NCBI RefSeq assembly: GCF_003323715.1
Contig: NZ_QOIN01000043.1
Span: 353,726 to 417,725 of the forward strand
Origin: Streptomyces diacarni
Lineage (GTDB): Bacteria > Actinomycetota > Actinomycetes > Streptomycetales > Streptomycetaceae
DNA length: 64,000 nucleotides
Direction: 5' to 3'
How positions within the stretch are numbered: position 1 is the stretch's first letter; the number at the start of each line of letters is the position of its first letter. The position numbers and the translations under genes were made by a program. A model generated the notes under the pieces. It was not told the DNA's origin and searched no databases. It saw only the letters and a program-made list of their open reading frames with translations. Below, piece after piece: positions 1-8,346 of the stretch.

Positions 1-713
1 TGCCGCTGGCCCTCTCCTACAGCCGGGGCGCGTGGATCGCGACCGCCGCGGCGTGTCTGCTGCTGCTGGCCCTGCGGGGCGCGCGGACGGCGGTGCCCGT
101 CCTCGCCGCGCTGGCGGCCGCCGGGGTGGTGCTGGTCGGCGGCCTGTCGGTGGGCTCGGAGCAGCTGGCCGAGCGCGCCCGCAGCATCACCGAGGTCTCC
201 TCCTCCCCCGACCAGTCGGTGACCGACCGCTACAGCCTGTGGAGCGCGGCGGTCGGCATGTGGCGTGAGGCGCCCGCGACGGGTGTCGGCCCCAAGGGGT
301 TTCCCGCGCACCGCGACGCGCACGCCTCCCTCGCGCTCTCCTCCGGCAGCGACACGGCGGGCGCCGGGGTGCGCTTCCAGCGGGAGCCGCTGCTGTCGCC
401 GCACAACATGTACCTTCTCGTCCTGAGCGAGCAGGGGCTCGTGGGCGTCGTCGCCCTCGTCGGCTCTTGGGCGGCGCTGCTGGTGTGCGGCCTGCGGCGG
501 CTGCGCACCGCCCGCCGCCGCGGTACGGGCTCCGGGGCCGCCGACTGCGGCATGGTCGCCGTCGGTCTCCTCACCTGGCAGGGCATCGACTTCCTCTACG
601 GCGACATCGGCGGCCCTTCCACCGTGCTGACCGCTCTCGTGCTGGGCCTGGCCGCCTGGTGGGCGCTCTCTCCCGCCACGGAAGGGGCCGTCGACGGGGA
701 CTCCACTCGATGA
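1..713 (+). CDS. O-antigen ligase/Wzy-type polymerase, C-terminal part (5' end outside window)
   Basis: The reading frame is open from base 3 and ends at TGA 711-713, so only about 236 C-terminal residues are seen. They show hydrophobic membrane segments, a SYSRGAW motif right at the start (the S-R-G-A motif typical of the Wzy_C/O-antigen ligase family) and a large extracytoplasmic loop ending in PHNMYLLVLSEQG, whose H-N-x-Y matches the family's conserved histidine region. The protein probably joins or polymerises glycan repeat units on the outer face of the membrane. Its stop overlaps the ATG of the flippase gene (ATGA), so the two are translationally coupled in an exopolysaccharide operon. 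Family is fairly sure; ligase versus polymerase cannot be decided. Confidence 0.8.
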   Translation, partial: PLALSYSRGAWIATAAACLLLLALRGARTAVPVLAALAAAGVVLVGGLSVGSEQLAERARSITEVSSSPDQSVTDRYSLWSAAVGMWREAPATGVGPKGFPAHRDAHASLALSSGSDTAGAGVRFQREPLLSPHNMYLLVLSEQGLVGVVALVGSWAALLVCGLRRLRTARRRGTGSGAADCGMVAVGLLTWQGIDFLYGDIGGPSTVLTALVLGLAAWWALSPATEGAVDGDSTR

Positions 714-2632
714 CCGACACCACCCCCCGCCACCCCACCGCTTCCCCTCCCGCTGTCTCCCCCTCCGCTCCCCCCGTCCCTTCCGCGGGCACCGAGAGCG
801 CGTCGGCGGACGCACAGCATGCGTCGACGGGTCAGTGGGACGACGCGCAGCACGCGTCGACGGGTTCGCGGGGCGGCACACGGCACGCGTCGGCGGGCTC
901 GCGGGACGCGCCGGCGACGTCGCGGGGGCGCCCGCCCGGCGAGGCCCCGGCGCTCGGGCGGTTTCTCGCGCGGGCGGCCGCCGTCACGGCGGTGCTCACC
1001 GCCGCGGGATCGCTGTTCGGGCTGCTGCGGGACCAGTCCATCGCCCGGCTGTTCGGCGCTGACGCCGACACCGACGCGTTCCTGGTGGCGTGGACGGTGC
1101 CGGAGTTGGCCTCCACTCTGCTGATCGAGGACGCCATGGCGCTGGTCCTGGTACCCGCCTTCAGCCTGGCGCTCTCCCGCCGGGCGGCGGCCGGGGCGCG
1201 CACGGACGGCGCGCTGCTGGACGCCCCGGGGGCGGACGGCGGGCGCACGGATGACCCCGTGCGGGCGCTGGTCGCCGCGACGCTGCCCCGCTTGTCGCTG
1301 GTGCTGGCCGGCGCGGCCGGGCTCCTGGTGCTGGCAGCCCCCCAGGTGGTGCGGGTGCTGGCGCCCGGGCTGCCCGACGCCGGTACGGCGGCCGCCTGTC
1401 TGCGGCTGACGGCGCTGACGGTCCTCACCTTCGGCCTGGCCGGGTACTTCAGCGCCGCGCTGCGCGCCCACCGGCACTTCGTGGCGCCCGCGGCGATCTA
1501 CGTCACGTACAACGCGGGCATCATCGCCGTGATGTACGCGGGGCACGCCCTGTGGGGCGTGCGGGCGGCGGCGCTCGGCGTCGCCGTCGGCGGGGCGCTG
1601 ATGGTCCTCGTGCAGCTCCCGGCCTTCCTCTCCCGGCTCCCCGCGCGCCGCGCCCGCGCCCGCCGCTCGCTCGGTCCGCGCGCCGTGGCCGTGCCCGACG
1701 GCGGCGAGTCCGCGGGCTGCAGCGGGGCCATGGCCGGTGGCGGGCCCGGTGGCGGGGCTGCGGGCGGTGCCGTGGGGGTCGGTCTCGGAGTCGTGGCGCC
1801 TGTCGTCACGTTCGCCGTCGGCCGCCAGGCGCAGGTCCTCTTCGAGCGCTTCATGGCCTCCTCGCTGCCGGCGGGTGCCATCTCGCACCTCAACTACGCG
1901 CAAAAGGTCGCCCAGTTGCCGATGGTGCTCTCGCTGATGGTGTGCACGGTGACCTTCCCCGTCGTCGCCCGCGCGATGGCCGACGGTGAGGCGGAGGTGG
2001 CCAGGCGGCGGGTCGAGAGGGATCTGGCGCTGGCCGGGATCGTGGTGCTGCTGGGGGCCGCGTACGTGGTGGCCTGCGCGCCGCAGCTCATCAGGCTGCT
2101 CTTCGAGCGGGGCGCCTTCGACGCGCGGGACACGGCCGCGACCGCCGCGGTGATGCGGGTCTACACGTGCGGGCTGCTGGGCCACAGCATGGTGGGCGCG
2201 CTGGTGCGCCCGTTCTTCTCCGGCAGCCGCCCGCCCTGGTTCCCGGCCGCCGCCATGGGCGCCGGGCTCGCGGTCACCGCGGTGGCGGGCGTGGCGGCGG
2301 CGGGTTGGTGGGGCGTGTACGGCATCGCCGCCGCGAACGCGCTGGGCATCACCACCACAGCCGCGCTGCTGCTGCGCGGCCTCGGCGCCCGCGTGGTGGC
2401 CATCGACGTGCCGCGGGTGGCGGCCGGGCTGCTGCGGCTGCTGGTGGCCGCGGGCGCGGCCGCCGCCGCGGGCTGGCTCGCCGCGGGCCTGTTCCCCGCG
2501 CCGCTCGCCGCCGCGGCCGTCGGCGGCGCCGCCGTACTGGCCGCCTTCGCGGCGGTCGGCCGGCTGGTGGGGGCGCCGGAGTTGCCGTACCTGTTCGCCA
2601 CCGTCACACGGAGGATCACCCATGTCCGCTGA
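710..2632 (+). CDS. MurJ/MviN-family lipid-linked oligosaccharide flippase
   Basis: 640 residues. After a polar, disordered N-terminus of about 80 residues comes a typical MurJ core: the first membrane segment ends in GLLRDQSIARLFG, close to the family's G-x-x-R-x-x-x-x-A-x-x-F-G motif, and about 13-14 hydrophobic segments follow. The N-terminal extension carries an 11-residue unit repeated about three times (residues 34-66, centred on QHAS). The ATG at 710 overlaps the upstream stop. Set between a Wzy-like gene and glycan-modifying genes, this paralogue probably flips an exopolysaccharide repeat unit rather than lipid II, that is, it does the job of a Wzx. This role is inferred from context; the fold is clear. 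Confidence 0.85.
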   Translation: MTDTTPRHPTASPPAVSPSAPPVPSAGTESASADAQHASTGQWDDAQHASTGSRGGTRHASAGSRDAPATSRGRPPGEAPALGRFLARAAAVTAVLTAAGSLFGLLRDQSIARLFGADADTDAFLVAWTVPELASTLLIEDAMALVLVPAFSLALSRRAAAGARTDGALLDAPGADGGRTDDPVRALVAATLPRLSLVLAGAAGLLVLAAPQVVRVLAPGLPDAGTAAACLRLTALTVLTFGLAGYFSAALRAHRHFVAPAAIYVTYNAGIIAVMYAGHALWGVRAAALGVAVGGALMVLVQLPAFLSRLPARRARARRSLGPRAVAVPDGGESAGCSGAMAGGGPGGGAAGGAVGVGLGVVAPVVTFAVGRQAQVLFERFMASSLPAGAISHLNYAQKVAQLPMVLSLMVCTVTFPVVARAMADGEAEVARRRVERDLALAGIVVLLGAAYVVACAPQLIRLLFERGAFDARDTAATAAVMRVYTCGLLGHSMVGALVRPFFSGSRPPWFPAAAMGAGLAVTAVAGVAAAGWWGVYGIAAANALGITTTAALLLRGLGARVVAIDVPRVAAGLLRLLVAAGAAAAAGWLAAGLFPAPLAAAAVGGAAVLAAFAAVGRLVGAPELPYLFATVTRRITHVR

Positions 2633-3386
2633 CACCGGTCCACGAGCGCCCTGGGTGCTGATGTACCACTCGGTCTCCGACTGCGACGAGGACCCGTACC
2701 AGGTCACCGTCTCCCCCGCCCGTCTGGAGCGGCAGTTGCGCTGGCTGCGCGAGCGGGGGCTGAGGGGGGTGAGCGTCGGGCGGCTGCTGCGGGCGCGCGC
2801 CTGCGGGCGGGGCCGCGGTCTGGTGGGGCTGACCTTCGACGACGGCTACGCCGACTTTCTCACCGACGCGCTGCCGCTGCTGCGCCGCCACGAGTGCACC
2901 GCGACGGCCTTCGTGCTGCCGGGGCGGCTCGGCGGGGAGAACGTCTGGGACGCGGAGGGCCCGCGCAAGCCGCTGCTGGACGCGGAGGGTGTGCGGGCGG
3001 TGGCCGCCGCGGGCATGGAGGTCGGCTCGCACGGGCTGGTCCACACGGATCTGACGACGGCGGAGACCGCCGCCCTGGAGCGGGAGGCCGCGCACAGCCG
3101 CAGTCTGCTGGCCGAGCTCACCGGGACGGCACCCGACGGTTTCTGCTACCCGTACGGGACGCTCGACACGCGCGCCGTCGACGCCGTGCGGGCCGCCGGA
3201 TACGCGTACGCCTGCGCCATCGACCCGGGGCCGTTGACGGGTGTGCACGCGCTTCCCCGCGTCCACATCGGGTCCCGGGACACCTCGGCGCGGCTCTACC
3301 TGAAGAAGGTGCTGCACCCGCTGCGCCGCCGTCCGCTGCCCGCACAGGGTGCCGGGGCGCCGAGCGCGAGCGGTGCCCGCCCATGA
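2622..3386 (+). CDS. Polysaccharide deacetylase (NodB domain)
   Basis: 254 residues with the NodB catalytic motifs in order: LTFDDGYADF (metal and catalytic Asp pair), GSHGLVHTDL (H-x3-H type metal ligands) and CYPYG. It probably removes N- or O-acetyl groups from a cell-surface glycan. No clear signal peptide is visible, so it may act on the lipid-linked unit inside the cell or be exported by another route. The ATG lies 11 bp inside the flippase gene and the stop overlaps the ATG of the next gene, so it belongs to the same operon. Family certain; substrate unknown. Confidence 0.88.
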   Translation: MSADTGPRAPWVLMYHSVSDCDEDPYQVTVSPARLERQLRWLRERGLRGVSVGRLLRARACGRGRGLVGLTFDDGYADFLTDALPLLRRHECTATAFVLPGRLGGENVWDAEGPRKPLLDAEGVRAVAAAGMEVGSHGLVHTDLTTAETAALEREAAHSRSLLAELTGTAPDGFCYPYGTLDTRAVDAVRAAGYAYACAIDPGPLTGVHALPRVHIGSRDTSARLYLKKVLHPLRRRPLPAQGAGAPSASGARP

Positions 3387-4702
3387 GAGTGCTGCACCTC
3401 ATCACGGGGCTCGGGGTGGGCGGCGCCGAGGAACAACTGCGGCTGCTGCTGCGCAGGTTGCCCGCACACGGGGTCGACTGCGACGTCGTCACGCTCACGG
3501 AGCCCGGCAGCGTCGCCGAGGGCATCCGCGCCGACGGCACCGGCGTGACACACCTGGGCATGGGCGGCAACCGCGACCTCGCCGCGCTGCCCCGACTGGT
3601 GAGGCTGGTGCGGGCGGGGCGGTACGACGTGGTGCACACCCACCTGTACCGGGCCTGTGTGTACGGGCGGATCGCGGCGCGCCTCGCCGGGGTGCGCACC
3701 GTCGTGGCGACCGAACACTCGCTCGGCGAGGGCGTGCTGGAGGGCCGTGCGCTCACCCCCGCCGTCCGCGCCCTGTACCTGGCGACCGAGCGGCTGGGCA
3801 CCACGACCGTCGCCGTCTCCGCCACGGTCGCCGGGCGGCTGCGGCGCTGGGGCGTCCCCGCGGCACGGCTGTGCACGGTGCCGGGCGGCATCGACGCCGA
3901 CCGCTTCCGCTTCGACGCGGCCCGGCGCACCCGCGTACGGGAGCTGCTGGGCCTGGCGCCTGACGCCTTCGTGGTCGCCGGTGTGGGCCGGCTGGTCCAC
4001 GGGAAGCGCTTCGACGCGCTGGTGGACGCGGTGGCGGCGGTACCGGGGACGCGGCTGCTGCTCGCGGGCGACGGACCGCAGGCGGCGGCGTTGCGGGCCC
4101 GCGCCGAGGCGGCGGGCGCGGCCACCCGTGTGCGGCTGCTGGGAGAGTGCGCCGGCGGCCCGCACGACGGCACCGGGTGGAGTGACGGCACCGCGCCCAA
4201 CGACGGCGCCGGGCGGAGCGCCGGCACCGGCGAGCGGGATGGCGTCCCGGACGTGCCCGGCGTGCTGGCGGCGGCGGACCTGCTCGTCTCCCCTTCCGAC
4301 GAGGAGTCGTTCGGGCTGGCCGTCCTGGAAGGCCTCGCCGCGGGGCTGCCCGTGCGGTACGCGGCGTGCCCGGCCGTGCAGGACCAGCCGCCCGAACGGG
4401 CGCCGGGCGCCCGCAGGTTCACGCACGCGCCGGGTGAACTGACCGCCGTCCTGCGCGAGGCGCGGGCGGCGCACCTGGCCGACCCGCGCAGGCTCCCCGT
4501 GCCCGATGCCGTCCGGGAGTACGACATCGACCGCTGCGCCGCACGCCTGGCCGACGTCTACCGGACCGCGCTCGGCCTGCCGCCCGCGCCCGCCCCCGCC
4601 GCCGGTGGCGAGGCCGGGCGACGCGGCCCCTCGTCCCCGCACCGCACGGCATCCGCGACGGCCCCCGCGTCCGCACCCGCACCCGAGCCCGCTCCCCGAT
4701 AA
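3383..4702 (+). CDS. GT4-family glycosyltransferase
   Basis: 439 residues, GT-B fold. The N-terminus MRVLHLITGLGVGGAEEQL is the usual GT4 acceptor-domain start, GVGRLVHGKRFDALVDAV begins the donor domain, and SDEESFGLAVLEGLAAG carries the E-x7-E motif that contacts the nucleotide sugar. Between the strand LLGE and the conserved PGVLAAADLLVSPS lies an extra stretch of about 30 residues rich in Gly, Asp and Thr (about residues 256-290), unusual for the family. The C-terminus is a Pro/Ala-rich tail. The ATG overlaps the deacetylase stop. It probably adds one sugar of the exopolysaccharide repeat; donor and acceptor are not known. Confidence 0.88.
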   Translation: MRVLHLITGLGVGGAEEQLRLLLRRLPAHGVDCDVVTLTEPGSVAEGIRADGTGVTHLGMGGNRDLAALPRLVRLVRAGRYDVVHTHLYRACVYGRIAARLAGVRTVVATEHSLGEGVLEGRALTPAVRALYLATERLGTTTVAVSATVAGRLRRWGVPAARLCTVPGGIDADRFRFDAARRTRVRELLGLAPDAFVVAGVGRLVHGKRFDALVDAVAAVPGTRLLLAGDGPQAAALRARAEAAGAATRVRLLGECAGGPHDGTGWSDGTAPNDGAGRSAGTGERDGVPDVPGVLAAADLLVSPSDEESFGLAVLEGLAAGLPVRYAACPAVQDQPPERAPGARRFTHAPGELTAVLREARAAHLADPRRLPVPDAVREYDIDRCAARLADVYRTALGLPPAPAPAAGGEAGRRGPSSPHRTASATAPASAPAPEPAPR

Positions 4703-4714
4703 CGAGGTGACCGC

Positions 4715-5608
4715 ATGTCCACGACCGCACCGGGACAGCCCGCAGGAGACGCCGCACCGCCGCGTGCGGGCCTGCCGGCGCGTCCGCGAGCAGCCGACCG
4801 CAGCGGCACACGCCCGTCGCGCCGGGTACCCGGCTGGTGGCCGCTGCCTGTGTGCGCCGTGCTGGGCGCGCTGGCGGGCGCCACGTACGCGGCGGTGGCG
4901 GAACCGCGCTACGAGGCGTCCAGTTACGTGCTCGTCTCCCCCAGCGAGCACGCCGAGGCGACATCAGCGCTCGGCTACGCACAGGCGTACGGCAAGATCG
5001 CCACGGACGCCGTGGTCCTCACCAGGGCCGAGGCCGCCTTCGCCCTGCCGCGCGGCGAGCTGCGCTCGCACGTGCGGGCCGGCACCTCGCCCGACGCGCC
5101 CATGGTGCAGATCACCGGTAGCGCGCCCTCGGCCGGTGACGCCGCGGACTACGCCGACGCGACCGCCGCCGCCCTGGCCCGCACCGCGAAGGAGGCGGCG
5201 GGCAAGACCGGCGTGCGGCTGACGGTCGTCTCCCACGCCACCGCCACGGCCGAACCCGTCTCCCCCCGGGCGCCGCTGGCCGTGGCCGTGGGCGCGAGCG
5301 CGGGCGGGCTGCTCGGTGGTCTGGCGCTGCTGGCCCGGCCCCGGCGCCGCGACGCCGAGGGACCTGCCCTCGTCCCCGCCCCCGCCCGGGGCGCCGACGC
5401 GGTGGAGGGCCCGGACGCCCGGCTGAGCGACGGGCACGAGCCCGCCCGGGCGACGGCCGCGTTTGAGACCGCACGCGTGCGGGAGACGCCGGAGACCGCC
5501 GGCTCGCCGGAAGCGGCGCCGGGGCCCACCGGCGCGGACGACGCCGAAGGTACGCACACGACGCGGAAGACCCCGCACGTGGCGGAGAAGACGGAGGCCG
5601 AGCGGTGA
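4715..5608 (+). CDS. Wzz-like polysaccharide chain-length/export co-protein
   Basis: 297 residues. A basic, disordered N-terminus is followed by a membrane segment at about residues 41-61, an extracytoplasmic domain opening with EPRYEASSYVLVSPSE (close to the Wzz/CapA start of the periplasmic domain, Y-x-A-x-x-x-L-x-V), a second membrane segment at about 187-208 and a charged cytoplasmic tail of about 85 residues. No Walker motif is present, so it is not a fused BY-kinase. It starts 12 bp after the glycosyltransferase, in the same operon, and is expected to set chain length or couple polymerisation to export. The tail is rich in Ala/Glu/Thr and likely unstructured. Confidence 0.75.
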   Translation: MSTTAPGQPAGDAAPPRAGLPARPRAADRSGTRPSRRVPGWWPLPVCAVLGALAGATYAAVAEPRYEASSYVLVSPSEHAEATSALGYAQAYGKIATDAVVLTRAEAAFALPRGELRSHVRAGTSPDAPMVQITGSAPSAGDAADYADATAAALARTAKEAAGKTGVRLTVVSHATATAEPVSPRAPLAVAVGASAGGLLGGLALLARPRRRDAEGPALVPAPARGADAVEGPDARLSDGHEPARATAAFETARVRETPETAGSPEAAPGPTGADDAEGTHTTRKTPHVAEKTEAER

Positions 5609-6855
5609 ATTCCCCCTACTCTCCGCCCACGCGCCGCGTATTCCCCTACGCGCGCCGCAAGTTGGCGGGGCCCGTTCTCTCCCCCTGGCGGGGCGGGCGC
5701 GGTGAGGCGTCGGGGCGGCCGCCCGTGCGGCTGACCGCCACCCTGTGCCGGGCCGAGGACGAGTTCGCTGAGCTGGCCGAGGAGTGGGACGGGCTGCGGG
5801 CACGCAACCGCTCGGCCACCCCGTTCCTCAGCCACGCCTGGCTGGCCTCGTGGTGGCGCGCCTACGGCCGGCGGGGCAGGCTGCGGGTCGTCCTGGTGCG
5901 CGAGAACGGCCGTCTGGTGGCCGCCGCGCCGCTGATGCTCGTCCACCGGCCCCTGCCCGCGCTGGTCACGCTCGGCGGCCAGATCTCCGACTACCAGGAC
6001 GTGCTGCTCGACGACAGCTGCCCCCGTGCGGCCGACGCGCTCGCCCGCGCGCTGTACGCGGCGTCCCGTACCGCGGTCGTCGATCTGCGCGAGGTGCGTC
6101 CCGGCGGGGCCGCCGAACGCCTGTACGCCGCCTGGCCCGGGGTGCGGCACCGGCTGACCGACTCGGTATGCCTGGAGTTGCCCGGCGTTCCCATGGACGA
6201 GATGCTGCAGCGGCTCGCCCCCGCCAGCGCCAAGCGCACCCGGCGCAAACTGCGCCGCATCGACGAGCTCGGTATCGAGGCCCACGACGTGACGGGGGAC
6301 CGGGTACCGGAGTCGGTGAGCACCATGCTGCGGCTGCACGAGCACCAGTGGCGGGGCCGCGGCGTGACCCCCGAACACGTGCGGCCCCGCTTCGGCGCCC
6401 ACCTGGTGGGCGCCGTGGAACAGCTGGTGGCCAGTGGGGACGCGGCGGTGACGGAGTACCGGCTCGGTGGCCGGGTCGCCGCGTGCGACGTCGCCCTCGT
6501 CTCCGCCGACCTGGTGTGCGGCTACCTGTACGGCGCGGATCCCGCGCTGCGCGACCAGCGGGTGGACATCGCGACCATGCTGCTGCGGCACGACGCCCAC
6601 TTCGCGTCGGCCACCGGGCGCGGCACCCTGAGCCTGCTGCGCGGCACCGAGCCGTACAAGCTGCGCTGGCAGCCGGTGACCGCGGCCAACCGGCGCTACC
6701 TGCTGGCCCGCCCGCAGCTGGCACCCGCGCTGGAACTGCTCGCTGCGAAGGCGGCGGCCCGCGAGGCAGCGGCCCGCCTGGTGCGCGAGCGCGGCGCGGC
6801 GGCGCGGGTCCGCACGCTGCTCGACCGCGCGGCCGCGCTCCGGCCGCGCACGTGA
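5605..6855 (+). CDS. CelD/BcsL-type GNAT acetyltransferase
   Basis: 416 residues from a GTG that overlaps the upstream stop (GTGA). The segment TPFLSHAWLASWWRAYG and the later GAVEQLVASGDAAV and YLYGADPALRDQRV regions fit the Acetyltransf_6 (BioF2-like) family seen in bacterial cellulose and exopolysaccharide loci as CelD. It most likely transfers an acyl group to the polysaccharide or its precursor. About 40 residues before the domain are poorly conserved, so a later start is possible. It is the last gene of the plus-strand exopolysaccharide operon; the next gene is convergent. The catalytic role is inferred from family and position. Confidence 0.75.
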   Translation: MNSPYSPPTRRVFPYARRKLAGPVLSPWRGGRGEASGRPPVRLTATLCRAEDEFAELAEEWDGLRARNRSATPFLSHAWLASWWRAYGRRGRLRVVLVRENGRLVAAAPLMLVHRPLPALVTLGGQISDYQDVLLDDSCPRAADALARALYAASRTAVVDLREVRPGGAAERLYAAWPGVRHRLTDSVCLELPGVPMDEMLQRLAPASAKRTRRKLRRIDELGIEAHDVTGDRVPESVSTMLRLHEHQWRGRGVTPEHVRPRFGAHLVGAVEQLVASGDAAVTEYRLGGRVAACDVALVSADLVCGYLYGADPALRDQRVDIATMLLRHDAHFASATGRGTLSLLRGTEPYKLRWQPVTAANRRYLLARPQLAPALELLAAKAAAREAAARLVRERGAAARVRTLLDRAAALRPRT

Positions 6856-6898
6856 CGGCATGACGGCGGGGCGGCGGCGGGCTTTGTTCCGGTGCGGG

Positions 6899-8221
6899 CT
6901 AGCCCGCCAGGGCGCGCAGCCAGTCGAAGCGGACGCAGTACTGGCCTACCGCCCAGCACCGCTCCCACCACGGGCGGGCCGGTGCCGGGGGCGCCGTGCC
7001 CGTGGCGGCGGGACGGGAGGGCCTCGACTGCCCGGCCTGGCGCGGCGGCTCGGTACCCGGGGGCCGGGTGCCCGGAGGGCGGGTGCTCGGGGGCGGGGCG
7101 GTGGGCGAGCCGCTGTGCCAGGGCGGCAGGGGCGCTTCCGGCTGCGCGAACAGCGCCATCCTGAACGTCTTGGCGGACGTCGGGTTGGCGCGGCACCGCC
7201 ACACACCGTGCGGGCAGTAGTCGCTGATGGTCTGGTAGAGCGGCTTGTGCCGGTCCATCCAGGCGAGCATGGAGCGCACGTACTCGGCGTTGTCGCCGTT
7301 GCGGAACAGCCCCCACTCCGGGTAGGAGAGGGGCTTGTCGTGGCGGGCGGCGAAGTCGACGTGCGCCTGGAGCCCGTACGGCTCGCGCACCTGTTCGCCG
7401 AAGCTCATGCCCTTCGGCTGGTCGTAGGCGTCCATGCCGAGCACGTCGACGACGTCGTCGCCCGGGTAGCACGCGGTCCAGGGGATCGCGTCGCGGCCGC
7501 GGCTGGGCGCGAAGTCGAAGCGGAACCGCTGCCCGTCCACCGCCCGCATGGTGGTCACGATGCGCCGCCAGTACGCCTTCCAGGCGCGCGGGTCCGGCGC
7601 GCAGCGATGGGTGTAGGTCGTGCCGTTCATCTCCCACCCGAGCACCACGACGGTGTCCGCGAGCTGGGCTCGGACGAGATTCCGGGCCAGTGTGCGGAAG
7701 TGCGCGTCGAACCCGCCCGCCGCGCCCTCGCGCAGCAGGGCGCGCACCCGTGCGTCGTCCAGCCGCGCCTCGTTGCGCGCCTGCATGGGGACGTTCAGCA
7801 CGAACAGCCCGGTGGGATCCGCACGCCGCCAACGCGCCCAGGGCGCGAGGAACCCCGGCTGCCCCTCGATGTCGGACCACAGCCGGCCCGGCAGGTAGGT
7901 GTGCCCCACTCGCAGCTTCGTGCCGCCGAGCCACCGCTCCATCTCCGCCATGCGGCGCACGCCCTCGGGGCCGGAGCCGAGGAACGCGCCGAGCGCGCGG
8001 CCCGACGGCGTGGACGCAGCGGCAGCCCCGGACGGCCGGGCGGACGGCGGGCGCGCCGGCTCGCGCTCCTGGGGCGCACCCGGACGGAGTCCGGACTCCC
8101 GTTCGGCGACCGGCAGCACCATGCAGGAGGCCAGCAGCACCGTGCACGAGGTCAGCAGCACCGCGGCGACGACACCTGCGCGCAGGACCGCCCTGACCCG
8201 CCCGCGTCCGTCGCTGCGCAT
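6899..8221 (-). CDS. Secreted GH26-like glycoside hydrolase
   Basis: 440 residues. The ATG at 8221 is chosen because a strong AGGAGG lies just upstream and the reading begins with a signal sequence (MRSDGRGRVRAVLRAGVVAA) that contains two possible lipobox cysteines (LLTSC, LLASC), so it may be a lipoprotein. The catalytic domain shows VVVLGWEMNG (acid/base Glu of GH26) and LSYPEWGLF (likely nucleophile Glu). A Pro/Thr-rich linker follows and the protein ends in a short Trp/Cys-rich tail. GH26 enzymes cut beta-mannans and related glycans. Lying convergent to the exopolysaccharide operon, it may trim or release that polymer. Mannan specificity is not shown. Confidence 0.8.
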   Translation of the reverse strand: MRSDGRGRVRAVLRAGVVAAVLLTSCTVLLASCMVLPVAERESGLRPGAPQEREPARPPSARPSGAAAASTPSGRALGAFLGSGPEGVRRMAEMERWLGGTKLRVGHTYLPGRLWSDIEGQPGFLAPWARWRRADPTGLFVLNVPMQARNEARLDDARVRALLREGAAGGFDAHFRTLARNLVRAQLADTVVVLGWEMNGTTYTHRCAPDPRAWKAYWRRIVTTMRAVDGQRFRFDFAPSRGRDAIPWTACYPGDDVVDVLGMDAYDQPKGMSFGEQVREPYGLQAHVDFAARHDKPLSYPEWGLFRNGDNAEYVRSMLAWMDRHKPLYQTISDYCPHGVWRCRANPTSAKTFRMALFAQPEAPLPPWHSGSPTAPPPSTRPPGTRPPGTEPPRQAGQSRPSRPAATGTAPPAPARPWWERCWAVGQYCVRFDWLRALAG

Positions 8222-8346
8222 GGCTCCTCCTGGCCGCCTGTGGCCCCCGGCGCGTGTCCGCTCGTCCGCCGGTCGACATTCCTGATGATCTGTCAGCGGA
8301 ATTCTCACCCCGCCCACCCGCCCCGCGTCTGAAGGACATGCCCCTC

